DNA from: Kribbella antibiotica
GTDB taxonomy: Bacteria > Actinomycetota > Actinomycetes > Propionibacteriales > Kribbellaceae
DNA: 37,550 bases
Reading direction: 5' to 3'
Assembly: GCF_004349055.1 (NCBI RefSeq)
Contig: NZ_SMKX01000081.1
Location: 1 to 37,550, forward strand
Part shown: positions 6,660 to 16,965 of the stretch, one piece after another
Position numbering within the stretch: position 1 is the first letter of the stretch
How the letters are laid out: every line of letters starts with the position of its first letter
The notes under the pieces: generated by a model
What the model was told of the DNA's origin: nothing
Database searches by the model: none
What the model saw: the letters and a program-made list of their open reading frames with translations, nothing else
Program-made: the position numbers and the translations under genes

Positions 6660-8894
6660 CTACCCGTCGTACCGCAAGTACACGGTGGCGAGGGGCGGAA
6701 CGGACAGCTCGGTGCTCGTCGCCATCCCGTGCCACTCCGGGCCGTCGGCCTGGACGGCGCCGAGGTTGCCGACGCCGGAACCACCGTAGTTGCCGGAGTC
6801 GGTGTTGATCACCTCGGACCAGGTACCGGTGTACGGGAGGCCGAGGCGGTAGCCGTGGTGCGGGAGCGCGGAGAAGTTCGCGATACAGGCGACCGTCGGC
6901 TCACCCTCGTCGCCGAAGCGGACGAACGAGAACACGTTGTTGGCGGCATCGTTGGCATCGATCCAGCTGAACTTCTCGGCCGCGTGATCGGTCCGCCACA
7001 GGGCCGGCGTACCGGTGTAGACGCCGTTCAGGTCGCGGACGAGCTGCTGCAGACCGCGGTGGTTCTCGTGGTCCAGCAGCCACCAGTCGAGCTCGCCCTT
7101 CTCGGACCACTCCGACTCCTGGCCGAACTCGCAGCCCATGAACAGCAGCTGCTTGCCCGGGTGCGCCCACATCATTGCCAGGTACGCGCGGAGGTTCGCC
7201 AACTGCTGCCAGCGGTCGCCCGGCATCTTGCGCAGCAGCGAACCCTTGCCGTGCACGACCTCGTCATGCGACAGCGGGAGGACGAAGTTCTCCGAGTAGG
7301 CGTACATCATCGAGAACGTCAGCTCGTGGTGGTGGTACTGACGGTGGACCGGCTCGTGCTCCAGGTAGCGGAGCGAGTCGTTCATCCAGCCCATGTTCCA
7401 CTTGAAGCCGAACCCGAGCCCGCCGAGGTGGGTGTCGCGGGTGACACCGGGCCACGACGTCGACTCCTCGGCGACCGTGATCACACCGGGCACGCGCTTG
7501 TAGAGGGTCGCGTTCATCTCCTGCAGGAACGACACCGCCTCGAGGTTCTCGCGGCCGCCGTACTGGTTGGGGACCCACTGGCCCTCGGCGCGCGAGTAGT
7601 CCAGGTAGAGCATCGAGGCGACCGCGTCGACGCGCAGGCCGTCGATGTGGAACTCCTCGGCCCAGTAGATCGCGTTCGCGACCAGGAAGTTGCGCACCTG
7701 CGGGCGGCCGAAGTCGAAGACCAGCGTGCCCCAGTCGGGCTGCTCGCCGCGTCGCGGATCCGGGTGCTCGTACAGAGGCGTCCCGTCGAAGCGGGCCAGT
7801 GCCCACGCGTCCTTCGGGAAGTGCGCCGGCACCCAGTCCACCAGTACGCCGATGCCTGCCGCGTGCAGCTTGTCGACCAGGAACCGGAAGTCGTCGGGGT
7901 TGCCGAAGCGCGACGTCGGCGCGAAGTACGACGTCACCTGGTAACCCCAGGAACCGCCGAACGGGTGCTCCATCACCGGCATCAGCTCGACGTGGGTGAA
8001 GCCCATGTCCTTGACGTAGGCAACGAGTTCGTCGGCGAGCTCGCGGTAGCTCTTGCCCTTGCGCCAGGACCCGAGGTGCACCTCGTAGACGCTCATCGGC
8101 TCGGCGTAGGCCTGGGTCGCGGCGCGCTTGTCCAGCCAGGCCGCGTCCTCCCACTCGTAGGTCGACTCGTGGACGACGGACGCGTTGGCCGGCGGAATCT
8201 CGGCGTAGTTCGCCATCGGGTCGGCCTTCTGCCGCCAGACCCCGTCCCGGCCGCAGATGTCGAACTTGTAGCGCGTGCCGGAGCCGATGCCCGGCACGAA
8301 GATCTCCCACACGCCGGACCCGCCCAGCGAACGCAGCGGATGCGCGCGGCCGTCCCAGAAGTTGAAGTCGGCGGTCAGCCGAATGCCTTGCGCGTTGGGC
8401 GCCCACACCGCGAACGATGTCCCGGTCACGGCGCCCGTCGGGCCGTCGTACCGGCGAACGTGCGCACCGAGCACGGTCCACAGCTGCTCATGCCGGCCTT
8501 CGCCGATCAGATGCAGGTCGACCTCGCCGAGCGACGGCAGGTAACGGTAGGGATCATCGACCTCGACCGAAGGACCATCGGTGTAGCTGACCTCGAGCCG
8601 ATAGTCCGGCACCTTGTCGGTCGCCAGTACGCCGACCCAGATGCCGTCGTGCTCGTGGCGGAGCGGCAGCTTCTTCCCGTCGTACAGGACCGTCACGCCG
8701 CTCGCGAACGGACGCAGCACCCGCACGGTGACCCCGAAGTCGCCGAGATGCGGCCCGAGAACCTGATGAGGATCGTGGAACGTCCCACCGACCACCCGCT
8801 CCAAGACGGTCCGATCCACCGAAACCGCTGTCACCACAGGCTCTTCGACCGGTACCACCGGCTGCTCCATGGCTTCGCTCTCACTCGATCCCAT
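6660..8894 (-). CDS. glgB: 1,4-alpha-glucan branching enzyme GlgB
   Basis: A 744-residue GH13 branching enzyme that cuts an alpha-1,4 chain and re-attaches it in alpha-1,6 linkage. It has a GlgB N-terminal domain (GTFHDPHQVLGPH), a CBM48 domain (FAVWAPNAQGIRLTADFNFW), the catalytic barrel with GLRVDAVASMLYLDY (nucleophile Asp near residue 423), the acid TVAEESTSWPGV, the transition-state Asp in LPLSHDEVVHGKGS, and a C-terminal all-beta domain. Length is normal for actinobacteria. The start at 8894 lacks a clear ribosome site; a second ATG eight codons on is possible. It lies 68 bp downstream of the AfsR-like gene and 10 bp upstream of the GNAT-NUDIX gene. Confidence 0.97.
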   Translation of the reverse strand: MGSSESEAMEQPVVPVEEPVVTAVSVDRTVLERVVGGTFHDPHQVLGPHLGDFGVTVRVLRPFASGVTVLYDGKKLPLRHEHDGIWVGVLATDKVPDYRLEVSYTDGPSVEVDDPYRYLPSLGEVDLHLIGEGRHEQLWTVLGAHVRRYDGPTGAVTGTSFAVWAPNAQGIRLTADFNFWDGRAHPLRSLGGSGVWEIFVPGIGSGTRYKFDICGRDGVWRQKADPMANYAEIPPANASVVHESTYEWEDAAWLDKRAATQAYAEPMSVYEVHLGSWRKGKSYRELADELVAYVKDMGFTHVELMPVMEHPFGGSWGYQVTSYFAPTSRFGNPDDFRFLVDKLHAAGIGVLVDWVPAHFPKDAWALARFDGTPLYEHPDPRRGEQPDWGTLVFDFGRPQVRNFLVANAIYWAEEFHIDGLRVDAVASMLYLDYSRAEGQWVPNQYGGRENLEAVSFLQEMNATLYKRVPGVITVAEESTSWPGVTRDTHLGGLGFGFKWNMGWMNDSLRYLEHEPVHRQYHHHELTFSMMYAYSENFVLPLSHDEVVHGKGSLLRKMPGDRWQQLANLRAYLAMMWAHPGKQLLFMGCEFGQESEWSEKGELDWWLLDHENHRGLQQLVRDLNGVYTGTPALWRTDHAAEKFSWIDANDAANNVFSFVRFGDEGEPTVACIANFSALPHHGYRLGLPYTGTWSEVINTDSGNYGGSGVGNLGAVQADGPEWHGMATSTELSVPPLATVYLRYDG

Positions 8895-8962
8895 GCACCC
8901 ATCCTGCCCGATCGCGAACCCGTCCGATGCACCCCGTACCCGACGAGTCTGGAGCTACACCT

Positions 8963-11881
8963 TCATGTGACCAAAGCCGCGCGGACTTCGGTGAGGCGGG
9001 TGGCGTAGCGGGGCCATCCGAAACCGGTGCGGGTGTAGGCGGTGGTGGTGTCGGTGACGAGGGTTGTGGCGCGGGTGCGGTCGCCTTGGGCCAGGGCTAA
9101 AGCGGCGGCTACAGCGCAGGCGGCCAGCCAAGAAGTGCTGTGCGAGGGGGCTTCGGCGAAGACGGCGTCGAGGAGAGCTGCGGCTTCGTCGAGCTCGCCT
9201 TGACGGACCAGTACGTCGGCCAGGTCGATGTAGGCGTGGCTGACACCACTGTCGTCGGCCAGGGCGTATTCGACGGCGGATCGGAGGTATTTCTCGGCTT
9301 CGTCGAGGTCGTGGCGGGCGATGGCGGCCAGGCCGCGGATGACTTCGTTCAGCGGGAGGATCTGGCGGTCGTCGAGGCGACGGGCGTAGTGGTCGGACTC
9401 GGTGGCTGCTGCGAGGGCTTCGTCCCAGCGTTCCAGGCCGACCAGAGCACCTGCGAGGTTGCTGAGGCCGCGCGACAGGCCGTGCTCGTCGCCGAACTCG
9501 CGGTCGGCGACGATGCAGGTTTCGTAGCACTCGAGCGCGCGCTCGGACTGACCGACGTATGTGTAGAGCGTGCCGAGGGCATCGGTGAACGCGGACAGGC
9601 GGCGCTCGTGCTCCGAGGAGGAACGAGCGAGGGCTTGGCCGGTGAGGAGTGGGGTGAACGCGTCGAGGAGGTGGCCGCGCTCGATCTCGACGATGCTGCG
9701 GTAGTACAGCGCGGTCAGCGTCAACGTGTCGTCGTCCTGGAGCGGCGCGAGGCGCTCGGCCTCGGTCAGCAGCTCCGCGGCGTGGTCGAACTGTCCGCGC
9801 ATCGTCAACACGAAGCCGTGGTTGCACAACGCGGTCAGCCGCTCGGACGTCGTCGCACCCGGTGCATCGGTCAAGGCGTCGAAGTGCCGCGCGGCCTCGG
9901 CGTACCAGCCACGGATGAGCCACGGCGTGTGCATCGCGAGCGCGAGGCGCAGCCCACCTGCTGCCCGCTCCGTCCCGGGCGCGCGATCAAGGATGTCGAG
10001 AAGGTTCGACCACTCGGCGAAGACTTCGTTGACGGCCTCGGCGTTGGCGAAGTCGTCGCTGTTCTGGCCGGTGGCCTGGACGTAGCTCAGCCCCCAGTCC
10101 AGCTCGGCGCTCCGCGCGGTCTCAGTCTCGCCCGCCTCATCGAGTTTGCTCAGCGCGTAGTCCCGCACTGTCTCCAGCAAACGGAAGCGACGCCCGTTCA
10201 CCGCTTCGACCGTCAGCAGACTCCGGTCCGCGAGTTCGGTCAGCGCCGGCGCGACATCGCGCGGGTTCAGCGCGACCTGCTCAGCGGCCTCCAACGTGAA
10301 ACCACCGGCGAAGACCGCAACCCGACGCAGTACGGCGCGTTCCGCATCACCGAGCAGTTGATGACTCCAGTCCAGCGCGGCGACCAGACTCGCATGACGC
10401 GCCTGCGAATCCCGACTGCCCGCCACGAGCAACCGCATCCGATCCGCCAGGCGCTTCGCCAATTGGGGGACAGTCAGCGTGCGGGTGAGACCGGCGGCCA
10501 GCTCGATCCCGAGCGGGAACCGGTCGACCGCCGTGCAGATTGCTGCGACCTGCTCGGGGTCGGCGCCTTGAGCATCGATCGCGCAGCGCTCGGTGAACAG
10601 TCGGGCGGCCGCGAGCGCATCCAGCGGACGCATCGGCCGAATCTCTTCGGCCTCCAGCTGCAACGGTCGCTGCGAGGTCACGAGGACGGTGAGGCTTGGC
10701 GCCCGTCGTACCAGCGCGGCCACGATGTCGGCGACCTGCTCAACCACATGCTCGGCGTTGTCGACCACCAGCACCGAGCCGTCCAGAGCCGCGGCCGCAG
10801 CGCCGATCGGATCACTCCCGCCGGCGTCCTCACCCGAAATCGCTTCCAGTACGGCGGTTTCCCGCTGCAACGGCGCCAGCTCGACCAGCCGGACCGGCCG
10901 ATTGGTCACCCTGCGAGCCGCCTCGAACGACAACCGGGACTTGCCGCTTCCGGGCCCACCGGTCAACGTGATCACGCCAGGTCGAGTGATCCGCTGGGTC
11001 AGCCAGGCCAGCTCGTCCTGCCGGCCGACGAAGCTCGTCAGCGGCGACGCGAGGTCGGCGACCGGGCCGGCCGGAGCGGCGCCATGCCGGGTGGCCGAGC
11101 TCAGCGCCGGTGATTCAGATGCCGTAGGCAACAAAATTGGGTCCTGCCGGAGCAGCCGCAACTCCATCGCCGCGGTATCCGGCACCGGGTCGACGCCGAG
11201 CTCGTCGGCCAACCGGTTGCGCAGCTTCGCCATCCGGCTCAGCGCATCCGCCTGGCGACCGGTCCGGTAGAGCGCGAGCGCCAGCAGGCACCACAAGCGT
11301 TCGTGCAATGGGTTCTCCGCGGCCAGCGCCTCGAGCTCACGAGCCGCCTCGGCCGCGTGGCCGAGTGACAGCTCCGCATCGAGCAACTCCACCTGCAGAG
11401 TCAGCTTCCACGCATCCAGTTGCTCGCCCTCGGCAACGGCGTACGGGATCGTGCGCAGGTCAGCGAGCGACGGCCCGCGCCACAGCGCAAGCGCCGCCTG
11501 TGCAGCCGTTTTGACTGCAAGCTGATCACCAGCCCGTACGGCGGCATGCATCCTTTCGGCGGCTAACCGGGCCTGGCTGAGGTCGCTTAACTCTGCGGCT
11601 AGTGCGTAGCCGCCGTTCGAGCGAGTCAGTAACTGTGGAGAGCCGATCGCCGCGCGGAGCCGGGAGGCGAGCACCCGCAGTCGCTCGGTCGGGCGGGCCA
11701 GCTCGACATCACCCCAGAGGTCCGCCGCCAGCCGATGATCGGGCACTGGCGTGCCCCCAGCAAGTGCGAGCCGGACCAGCAACGCCCGCTCCAGCGGGCG
11801 ATCGACAGCGACAGCTCTGCCCCCGAGCCGCACGGCCAGTGGCCCGAGCACGAGCACCGCCAGCGGTGGAGCGGGGGACAT
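8963..11881 (-). CDS. AfsR/SARP-type transcriptional regulator (wHTH-BTAD-NB-ARC-TPR)
   Basis: A 972-residue large SARP-family regulator. Residues 1-95 form an OmpR-like winged helix, 100-245 a bacterial transcriptional activator domain (ending ADELGVDPVPDTAAMELRLL), 280-560 an NB-ARC-type ATPase with Walker A GGPGSGKS (308-315) and Walker B VLVVDNAEHV, and the rest TPR-like helical repeats. Such proteins activate secondary metabolism or nutrient-response genes. It lies between mak and glgB on the same strand, with only 50 bp separating it from mak, so it may be co-transcribed with the trehalose/glucan genes. Control of that pathway is inference. No clear Shine-Dalgarno precedes the ATG. Confidence 0.88.
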   Translation of the reverse strand: MSPAPPLAVLVLGPLAVRLGGRAVAVDRPLERALLVRLALAGGTPVPDHRLAADLWGDVELARPTERLRVLASRLRAAIGSPQLLTRSNGGYALAAELSDLSQARLAAERMHAAVRAGDQLAVKTAAQAALALWRGPSLADLRTIPYAVAEGEQLDAWKLTLQVELLDAELSLGHAAEAARELEALAAENPLHERLWCLLALALYRTGRQADALSRMAKLRNRLADELGVDPVPDTAAMELRLLRQDPILLPTASESPALSSATRHGAAPAGPVADLASPLTSFVGRQDELAWLTQRITRPGVITLTGGPGSGKSRLSFEAARRVTNRPVRLVELAPLQRETAVLEAISGEDAGGSDPIGAAAAALDGSVLVVDNAEHVVEQVADIVAALVRRAPSLTVLVTSQRPLQLEAEEIRPMRPLDALAAARLFTERCAIDAQGADPEQVAAICTAVDRFPLGIELAAGLTRTLTVPQLAKRLADRMRLLVAGSRDSQARHASLVAALDWSHQLLGDAERAVLRRVAVFAGGFTLEAAEQVALNPRDVAPALTELADRSLLTVEAVNGRRFRLLETVRDYALSKLDEAGETETARSAELDWGLSYVQATGQNSDDFANAEAVNEVFAEWSNLLDILDRAPGTERAAGGLRLALAMHTPWLIRGWYAEAARHFDALTDAPGATTSERLTALCNHGFVLTMRGQFDHAAELLTEAERLAPLQDDDTLTLTALYYRSIVEIERGHLLDAFTPLLTGQALARSSSEHERRLSAFTDALGTLYTYVGQSERALECYETCIVADREFGDEHGLSRGLSNLAGALVGLERWDEALAAATESDHYARRLDDRQILPLNEVIRGLAAIARHDLDEAEKYLRSAVEYALADDSGVSHAYIDLADVLVRQGELDEAAALLDAVFAEAPSHSTSWLAACAVAAALALAQGDRTRATTLVTDTTTAYTRTGFGWPRYATRLTEVRAALVT

Positions 11882-11931
11882 ACCGGCAAGTATTGCAGTG
11901 GCGGGGCCCCCACGCTCAGTAATTCCCAGCT

Positions 11932-13349
11932 TTAGTGTTCGACCCCGGCCAGCTGCGCGGCCGCAGCCAGCGGGATGCGCAACCAGGTCGGTCGATTGCG
12001 CGCTTCGTAGAGCACTTCGTAGATCAGCTTGTCGGCCAGGAACGCGTCCAGCAACGCGGAATGCTCGCGCGGATCGCTCTCCGCGACCTCGGCATAGCCG
12101 TCACAGAACGCTTGCTGGTTGCGGCTCGCCCACTCCGCTGCCCGGTACGCAATCTGCTGATCACCTTCGTGATCGGTCAGGAACAGCGACCGCGCCGCAT
12201 AGTCGAAGGACCGCAGCATCCCCGCGATGTCCTTCACCGGGGTGTCCAGCGCGCGCCGCTCGACGAGCGACTTGGCCGGCTCACCCTCGAAGTCGATCAG
12301 CTTCCAGCCGTCGATCGTGCGCAGCACCTGGCCGAGGTGGAAGTCACCGTGGATGCGCTGCACCAGCACCGGCTGGTCGGCCGCTGCGAGATTGTCGAAC
12401 GCGCGACCCAAACCTTCGGCGTACGGCGCGAGGTCGGGAACCGCGGCGACCGCGGCGCTCAGCCGGCGATGCATCGACGCGGCGTGCTCGACGAGTTTGG
12501 TCTGCTCCCAGACATCCGTACCGAGCGCCTTCGCCAGCTCCGCATGGACTTGCGCCGTGCTGGCGCCGAGCCGATGCGATTCGCCCGCGAAGTCACCGCC
12601 GACCTCGGCTGCGTGCAGGTCGGCCTCGGCGTACAGGTCACGCACCGACGAGGTCGCGAACGACCAGCCGTCGGTGGCGTTCTTCTGGAAGGCCGTCATC
12701 ATGGCCAGCTCACCGCTGTCGATGCCACCGCCGGCCCGCGGCCAACTGCCGCGCGCCGAACCGAGCACCTCCGGGACCAGCTCGGACCCGGACTCGGTGA
12801 GCGCCGACTCGATCTCGACGCCCGGATTGCTCCCGGGCTCGAGCCGGCGGAACACCTTCAGCAGCGCCACATCGCCGTACACGAGCGAGGTGTTCGACTG
12901 CTCGACGGTCAGCACCAAGGACTGCGCGTCCTCCGGCACCTCCGTCCCACCCTCCGGTGCGTGCACCGGGTGGAACTCCAGCCCGTCCAGCCGGCGGCCA
13001 TGGGTGATGCCGTCCAGCCAGTACGGCGTGGCTTCCTTGTCGTGCAAGGCGTCGTACACCCACACCCGGGTGTCGTCGAGATCCAGCTCGGCCCAGTCGC
13101 CGATCAGCGCGTGGCCCAGGTGATCAACCGGGGCCTGGTGATAGCTGAGCGGCAGCTGGTACACCCGGATCGGGATATCCGATCCGGGCGGACCCGAACA
13201 ATAGACGAACCCGATCCGGACCGCAGGCCAGACGCCCTCGTCCGACAACCACGCCGAAGTGGCGATGGCATCGACGACGACGTCGTGTCCCTTCTCCCCG
13301 AACCATCGCTGGCCCGCACAGAAGGACTGGACCTGGTCCAGATGGGAAG

Positions 13350-13353
<4 letters not shown>
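11932..13353 (-). CDS. mak: Maltokinase (Mak/Pep2)
   Basis: A 473-residue kinase that phosphorylates maltose with ATP to maltose-1-phosphate, the donor for GlgE. It has the maltokinase N-terminal cap (FCAGQRWFGEKG), the catalytic loop VLVQRIHGDFHLGQVL and the metal motif KLIDFEGEPAKSLVER, then LDTPVKDIAGMLRSFDYAAR, all characteristic of Mak rather than generic APH kinases. The start is a GTG at 13353 whose GTGA overlaps the treS stop, so the two are translationally coupled, matching the TreS-Mak complex known from mycobacteria. Confidence 0.95.
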
Positions 13354-15056
<1,703 letters not shown>

Positions 15057-15359
15057 GCTCACCTCCATCGGGAGTGTTGTGGGTGGGCCCGCTCCAGCCA
15101 TGCACACTCCCCGTACCCCGAACCAGGTCCGATCAAAAGGAGGCATTACATGGACCGGCCGAGCCCGGTGATGTGGTGACGCCGCGCGAGTGACGGTTCC
15201 GCGAGTGCGTTGCGCTTAGTCTGACGGCCCTTTGCCAGTACAAGCAAACCAACCCGCAAACATCCCGCAGAGTAAAACCAATACCCCACTGGTCTACGAC
15301 CGAACTCGGCTCTCGTTACGCACCGAAAGACGCTTCCTGGCAACGATGTTCAGGGTGTT
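15057..15359. other. Intergenic region upstream of treS with a 9-codon mini-ORF
   Basis: This 303-bp stretch between the hicA stop and the treS start must hold the treS promoter, but no convincing -35/-10 pair was found. On the plus strand, AAAAGGAGG (15135-15143) is followed six bases later by an ATG at 15150 and a stop at 15177-15179, giving the nonapeptide MDRPSPVMW. No larger plus-strand gene follows. It could be a chance match or a leader peptide for an antisense transcript. Confidence 0.4.
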
Positions 15360-15695
15360 TCAGCTACGTCCCCAGCCGAAACCGCGCTTCTTGTTCTCCT
15401 TGCGTTTCGAGGCATCCTGGCCACTCGTGGGCGGCTTGCTGCCGGGTGGCGGATTGCCTTGCCGGAGAAGCTCCATCGGGTCCTTGGCTGGTTGCGAAGT
15501 CGGCTGTGGGTTGGCCTTGAGCCCGGCCTGCTTCTCGATACTGCCCCAGGTGCCGGTCTTGATCTCGTCGTGCTTCGGGACCGTCACGGACTTTCCCTGG
15601 GCATTCTTGTAGACGATGTGACTGCCGTTCTGCCGGGACGGCTTGAAGCCGGCCTTCTTGAGCGCTTTGTCGGCGTCCCGGAACTTCTTCGGCAT
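15360..15695 (-). CDS. hicA: HicA-like mRNA interferase toxin with C-terminal extension
   Basis: A 111-residue protein whose first ~62 residues match the HicA double-stranded-RNA-binding-like fold: KKFRDADKALKKAGF, the catalytic-His segment RQNGSHIVYKNAQGK, then VTVPKHDEI and GTWGSIEKQAGL. HicA toxins cleave mRNA. The usual family length is 60-85 residues; here a Pro- and Lys/Arg-rich tail of ~45 residues is added (NPPPGSKPP, SKRKENKKRGFGWGRS). It lies 3 bp after the HicB-like antitoxin gene, the reverse of the classical hicA-hicB order but common. The tail's role is unknown; it might bind nucleic acid. Confidence 0.8.
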   Translation of the reverse strand: MPKKFRDADKALKKAGFKPSRQNGSHIVYKNAQGKSVTVPKHDEIKTGTWGSIEKQAGLKANPQPTSQPAKDPMELLRQGNPPPGSKPPTSGQDASKRKENKKRGFGWGRS

Positions 15696-15698
15696 CCG

Positions 15699-15905
15699 CT
15701 ACGCCTCGATGGTGACAGTCAACTGCTCCGGGACACCGACCTCTTCGGCGAGCAGCTGGATCGCGCTCTTGAGATCTTCGATGGCTTCTTCCCGGGTGTT
15801 GCCCTCACCGTTCGCGAACGCATCCGGAGTCAACGCCGCGGAGGCGCACCAGGCACCGTCCTCGTCTTGCGCGATGGTGAACGGGACACTGATCTCTCGT
15901 GACAA
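15699..15905 (-). CDS. hicB: HicB-like antitoxin
   Basis: A 68-residue protein of the HicB/UPF0150 fold: MSREISVPFTIAQDEDGAWC, then GNTREEAIEDLKSAIQLLAE. HicB proteins bind and block HicA. The start is a TTG at 15905 backed by a perfect GGAGG five bases upstream. It is about half the length of HicB proteins that carry a C-terminal DNA-binding domain and no such domain is visible, so it may neutralise the toxin without repressing its own operon through DNA binding. The hicA gene follows after 3 bp. Confidence 0.78.
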   Translation of the reverse strand: MSREISVPFTIAQDEDGAWCASAALTPDAFANGEGNTREEAIEDLKSAIQLLAEEVGVPEQLTVTIEA

Positions 15906-15958
15906 CTCGGCCTCCTAGTGCGGTCACTGTGTGTGCCGATCGTAAGGCGGAGCGTGGG

Positions 15959-16861
15959 TCAGCTGCCGGGTTGGGTGGACTTGCGGGGCTTGCGGACGTA
16001 CTTGGTGAAGCCGGCTCGTTCGGCGTCGGCTTCGGTGCGGAACCAGACCTCGGCTTTGGTGCGGCCGTAGTACGGGGATTCAGGGGTGTGGAACAGCATC
16101 GACTGTTCGTTGCCCTTGATGGTGAAGCCGTCCGGTGGTCCCTGATGCGGTACGGCGTTCGCAGAGCCGGGGCCGAAGCGCCCGACCGGGGTCTCGTCCG
16201 TGGCCGGCGTCTGGTCGTCGAAGAGGGTCGGCTCGGCAACCGAACCGCCATCCATCAACCGCGAGAACTCGGGCTCAGCAGCAAGCTTGGCCTCCGCAAC
16301 AGGAGCCGGTACGGCGCTCTCCGCCGGTGCAGGTGCTTCCGCAACTGGGGTTACGGCGGCTGCGGTCTCGGCGTGCTCCTGTACGACGACAGGTTCGGCG
16401 ACGGCGGTCTCTGCCTTAGCCGGCTCGACTGGTGTCGGCTCAATAGGTGCGGCGACTGCCGGCTCGACTGGTGTCGGCTCAGCAGGTGCGGCGACGGGCT
16501 CAGCAGGTGTGAGCGCTACTGGCTCCGCGGCTGCCGGGGCGACGGGCTCGGCGACGGCGGCTTCCGCGTGTGCGGGCTCGGCAACCGGGGTCTCCGCGCG
16601 GGCTGGTTCAGCGGGTTCAGGGGCGACCGGTGCGGGCTTAGTGCGCGTGGCCGGCTCGGCGGGCTGCTGCGGGGCGGGAGCCGCGCGGCGGGCAGCGGGG
16701 GCTGCTACTGCGCCGACTAGCGCCTCCTCTTTCACCTCCGCTTCGACCGGCTCCTCGGCGGGTGCCTTGGCGCGGCGGTCGAGCAGGATCCAGGTGATGA
16801 GGGCGCCCAGCAGGAAGGCGGCCAGGGCCCAGGCCCAGTTGTGGCGTAGCAGCCAGCTCAT
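15959..16861 (-). CDS. arfC: ArfC-like membrane protein with sunset domain
   Basis: A 300-residue protein: an N-terminal membrane anchor (residues 5-27, LRHNWAWALAAFLLGALITW), then a ~190-residue Ala/Pro/Glu-rich low-complexity stretch with repeats of the type AEPVA and PTPVEPA, then a C-terminal sunset domain around residues 245-295 (FTIKGNEQSMLFHTPESPYY and RTKAEVWFRTEADAERAGF). This matches ArfC of the mycobacterial ArfABC operon, linked to OmpATb function and ammonia release at acid pH. Its ATG overlaps the arfB stop (ATGA). The repeat length may vary between strains. Confidence 0.82.
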   Translation of the reverse strand: MSWLLRHNWAWALAAFLLGALITWILLDRRAKAPAEEPVEAEVKEEALVGAVAAPAARRAAPAPQQPAEPATRTKPAPVAPEPAEPARAETPVAEPAHAEAAVAEPVAPAAAEPVALTPAEPVAAPAEPTPVEPAVAAPIEPTPVEPAKAETAVAEPVVVQEHAETAAAVTPVAEAPAPAESAVPAPVAEAKLAAEPEFSRLMDGGSVAEPTLFDDQTPATDETPVGRFGPGSANAVPHQGPPDGFTIKGNEQSMLFHTPESPYYGRTKAEVWFRTEADAERAGFTKYVRKPRKSTQPGS

Positions 16862-16965
16862 CGGCGGGCTCCCTTGGTGGTGTGGAAGGCGAACCAGGCG
16901 ACCGCGCTGCCGAGGAAGAACGCGATCAGGAGGATGAGCCAGGTGTCGAGGATGAGCCGGTTCAT
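16858..16965 (-). CDS. arfB: ArfB-like small membrane protein (35 residues)
   Basis: A 35-residue protein with a single hydrophobic helix (LILDTWLILLIAFFLGSAVA) and a basic C-terminus ending KGARR. Its ATG follows directly on the arfA stop (TGA-ATG) and its own stop overlaps the arfC start, so all three genes are tightly coupled. The mycobacterial ArfB is also a very small membrane protein at this position. Identification rests mainly on position and size. Confidence 0.8.
   Translation of the reverse strand: MNRLILDTWLILLIAFFLGSAVAWFAFHTTKGARR

Noticed and set aside
6375..9008. Plus-strand frame of 877 codons
   Set aside because: It is the antisense of glgB and the GNAT-NUDIX gene, with Arg/Val-rich content and no domain motif.
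9140..11113. Long plus-strand frame of 657 codons
   Set aside because: It is antisense to the AfsR-like gene, which has full domain motifs; long open antisense frames are expected in high-GC coding DNA.
15180..15359. A tRNA or riboswitch upstream of treS
   Set aside because: No cloverleaf, conserved loop motif or strong nested stem could be drawn from this stretch.
16135..16861. CRISPR-like or tandem DNA repeats
   Set aside because: The repetition is codon-level Ala/Pro/Glu sequence within the ArfC-like gene, with no regular repeat-spacer pattern.
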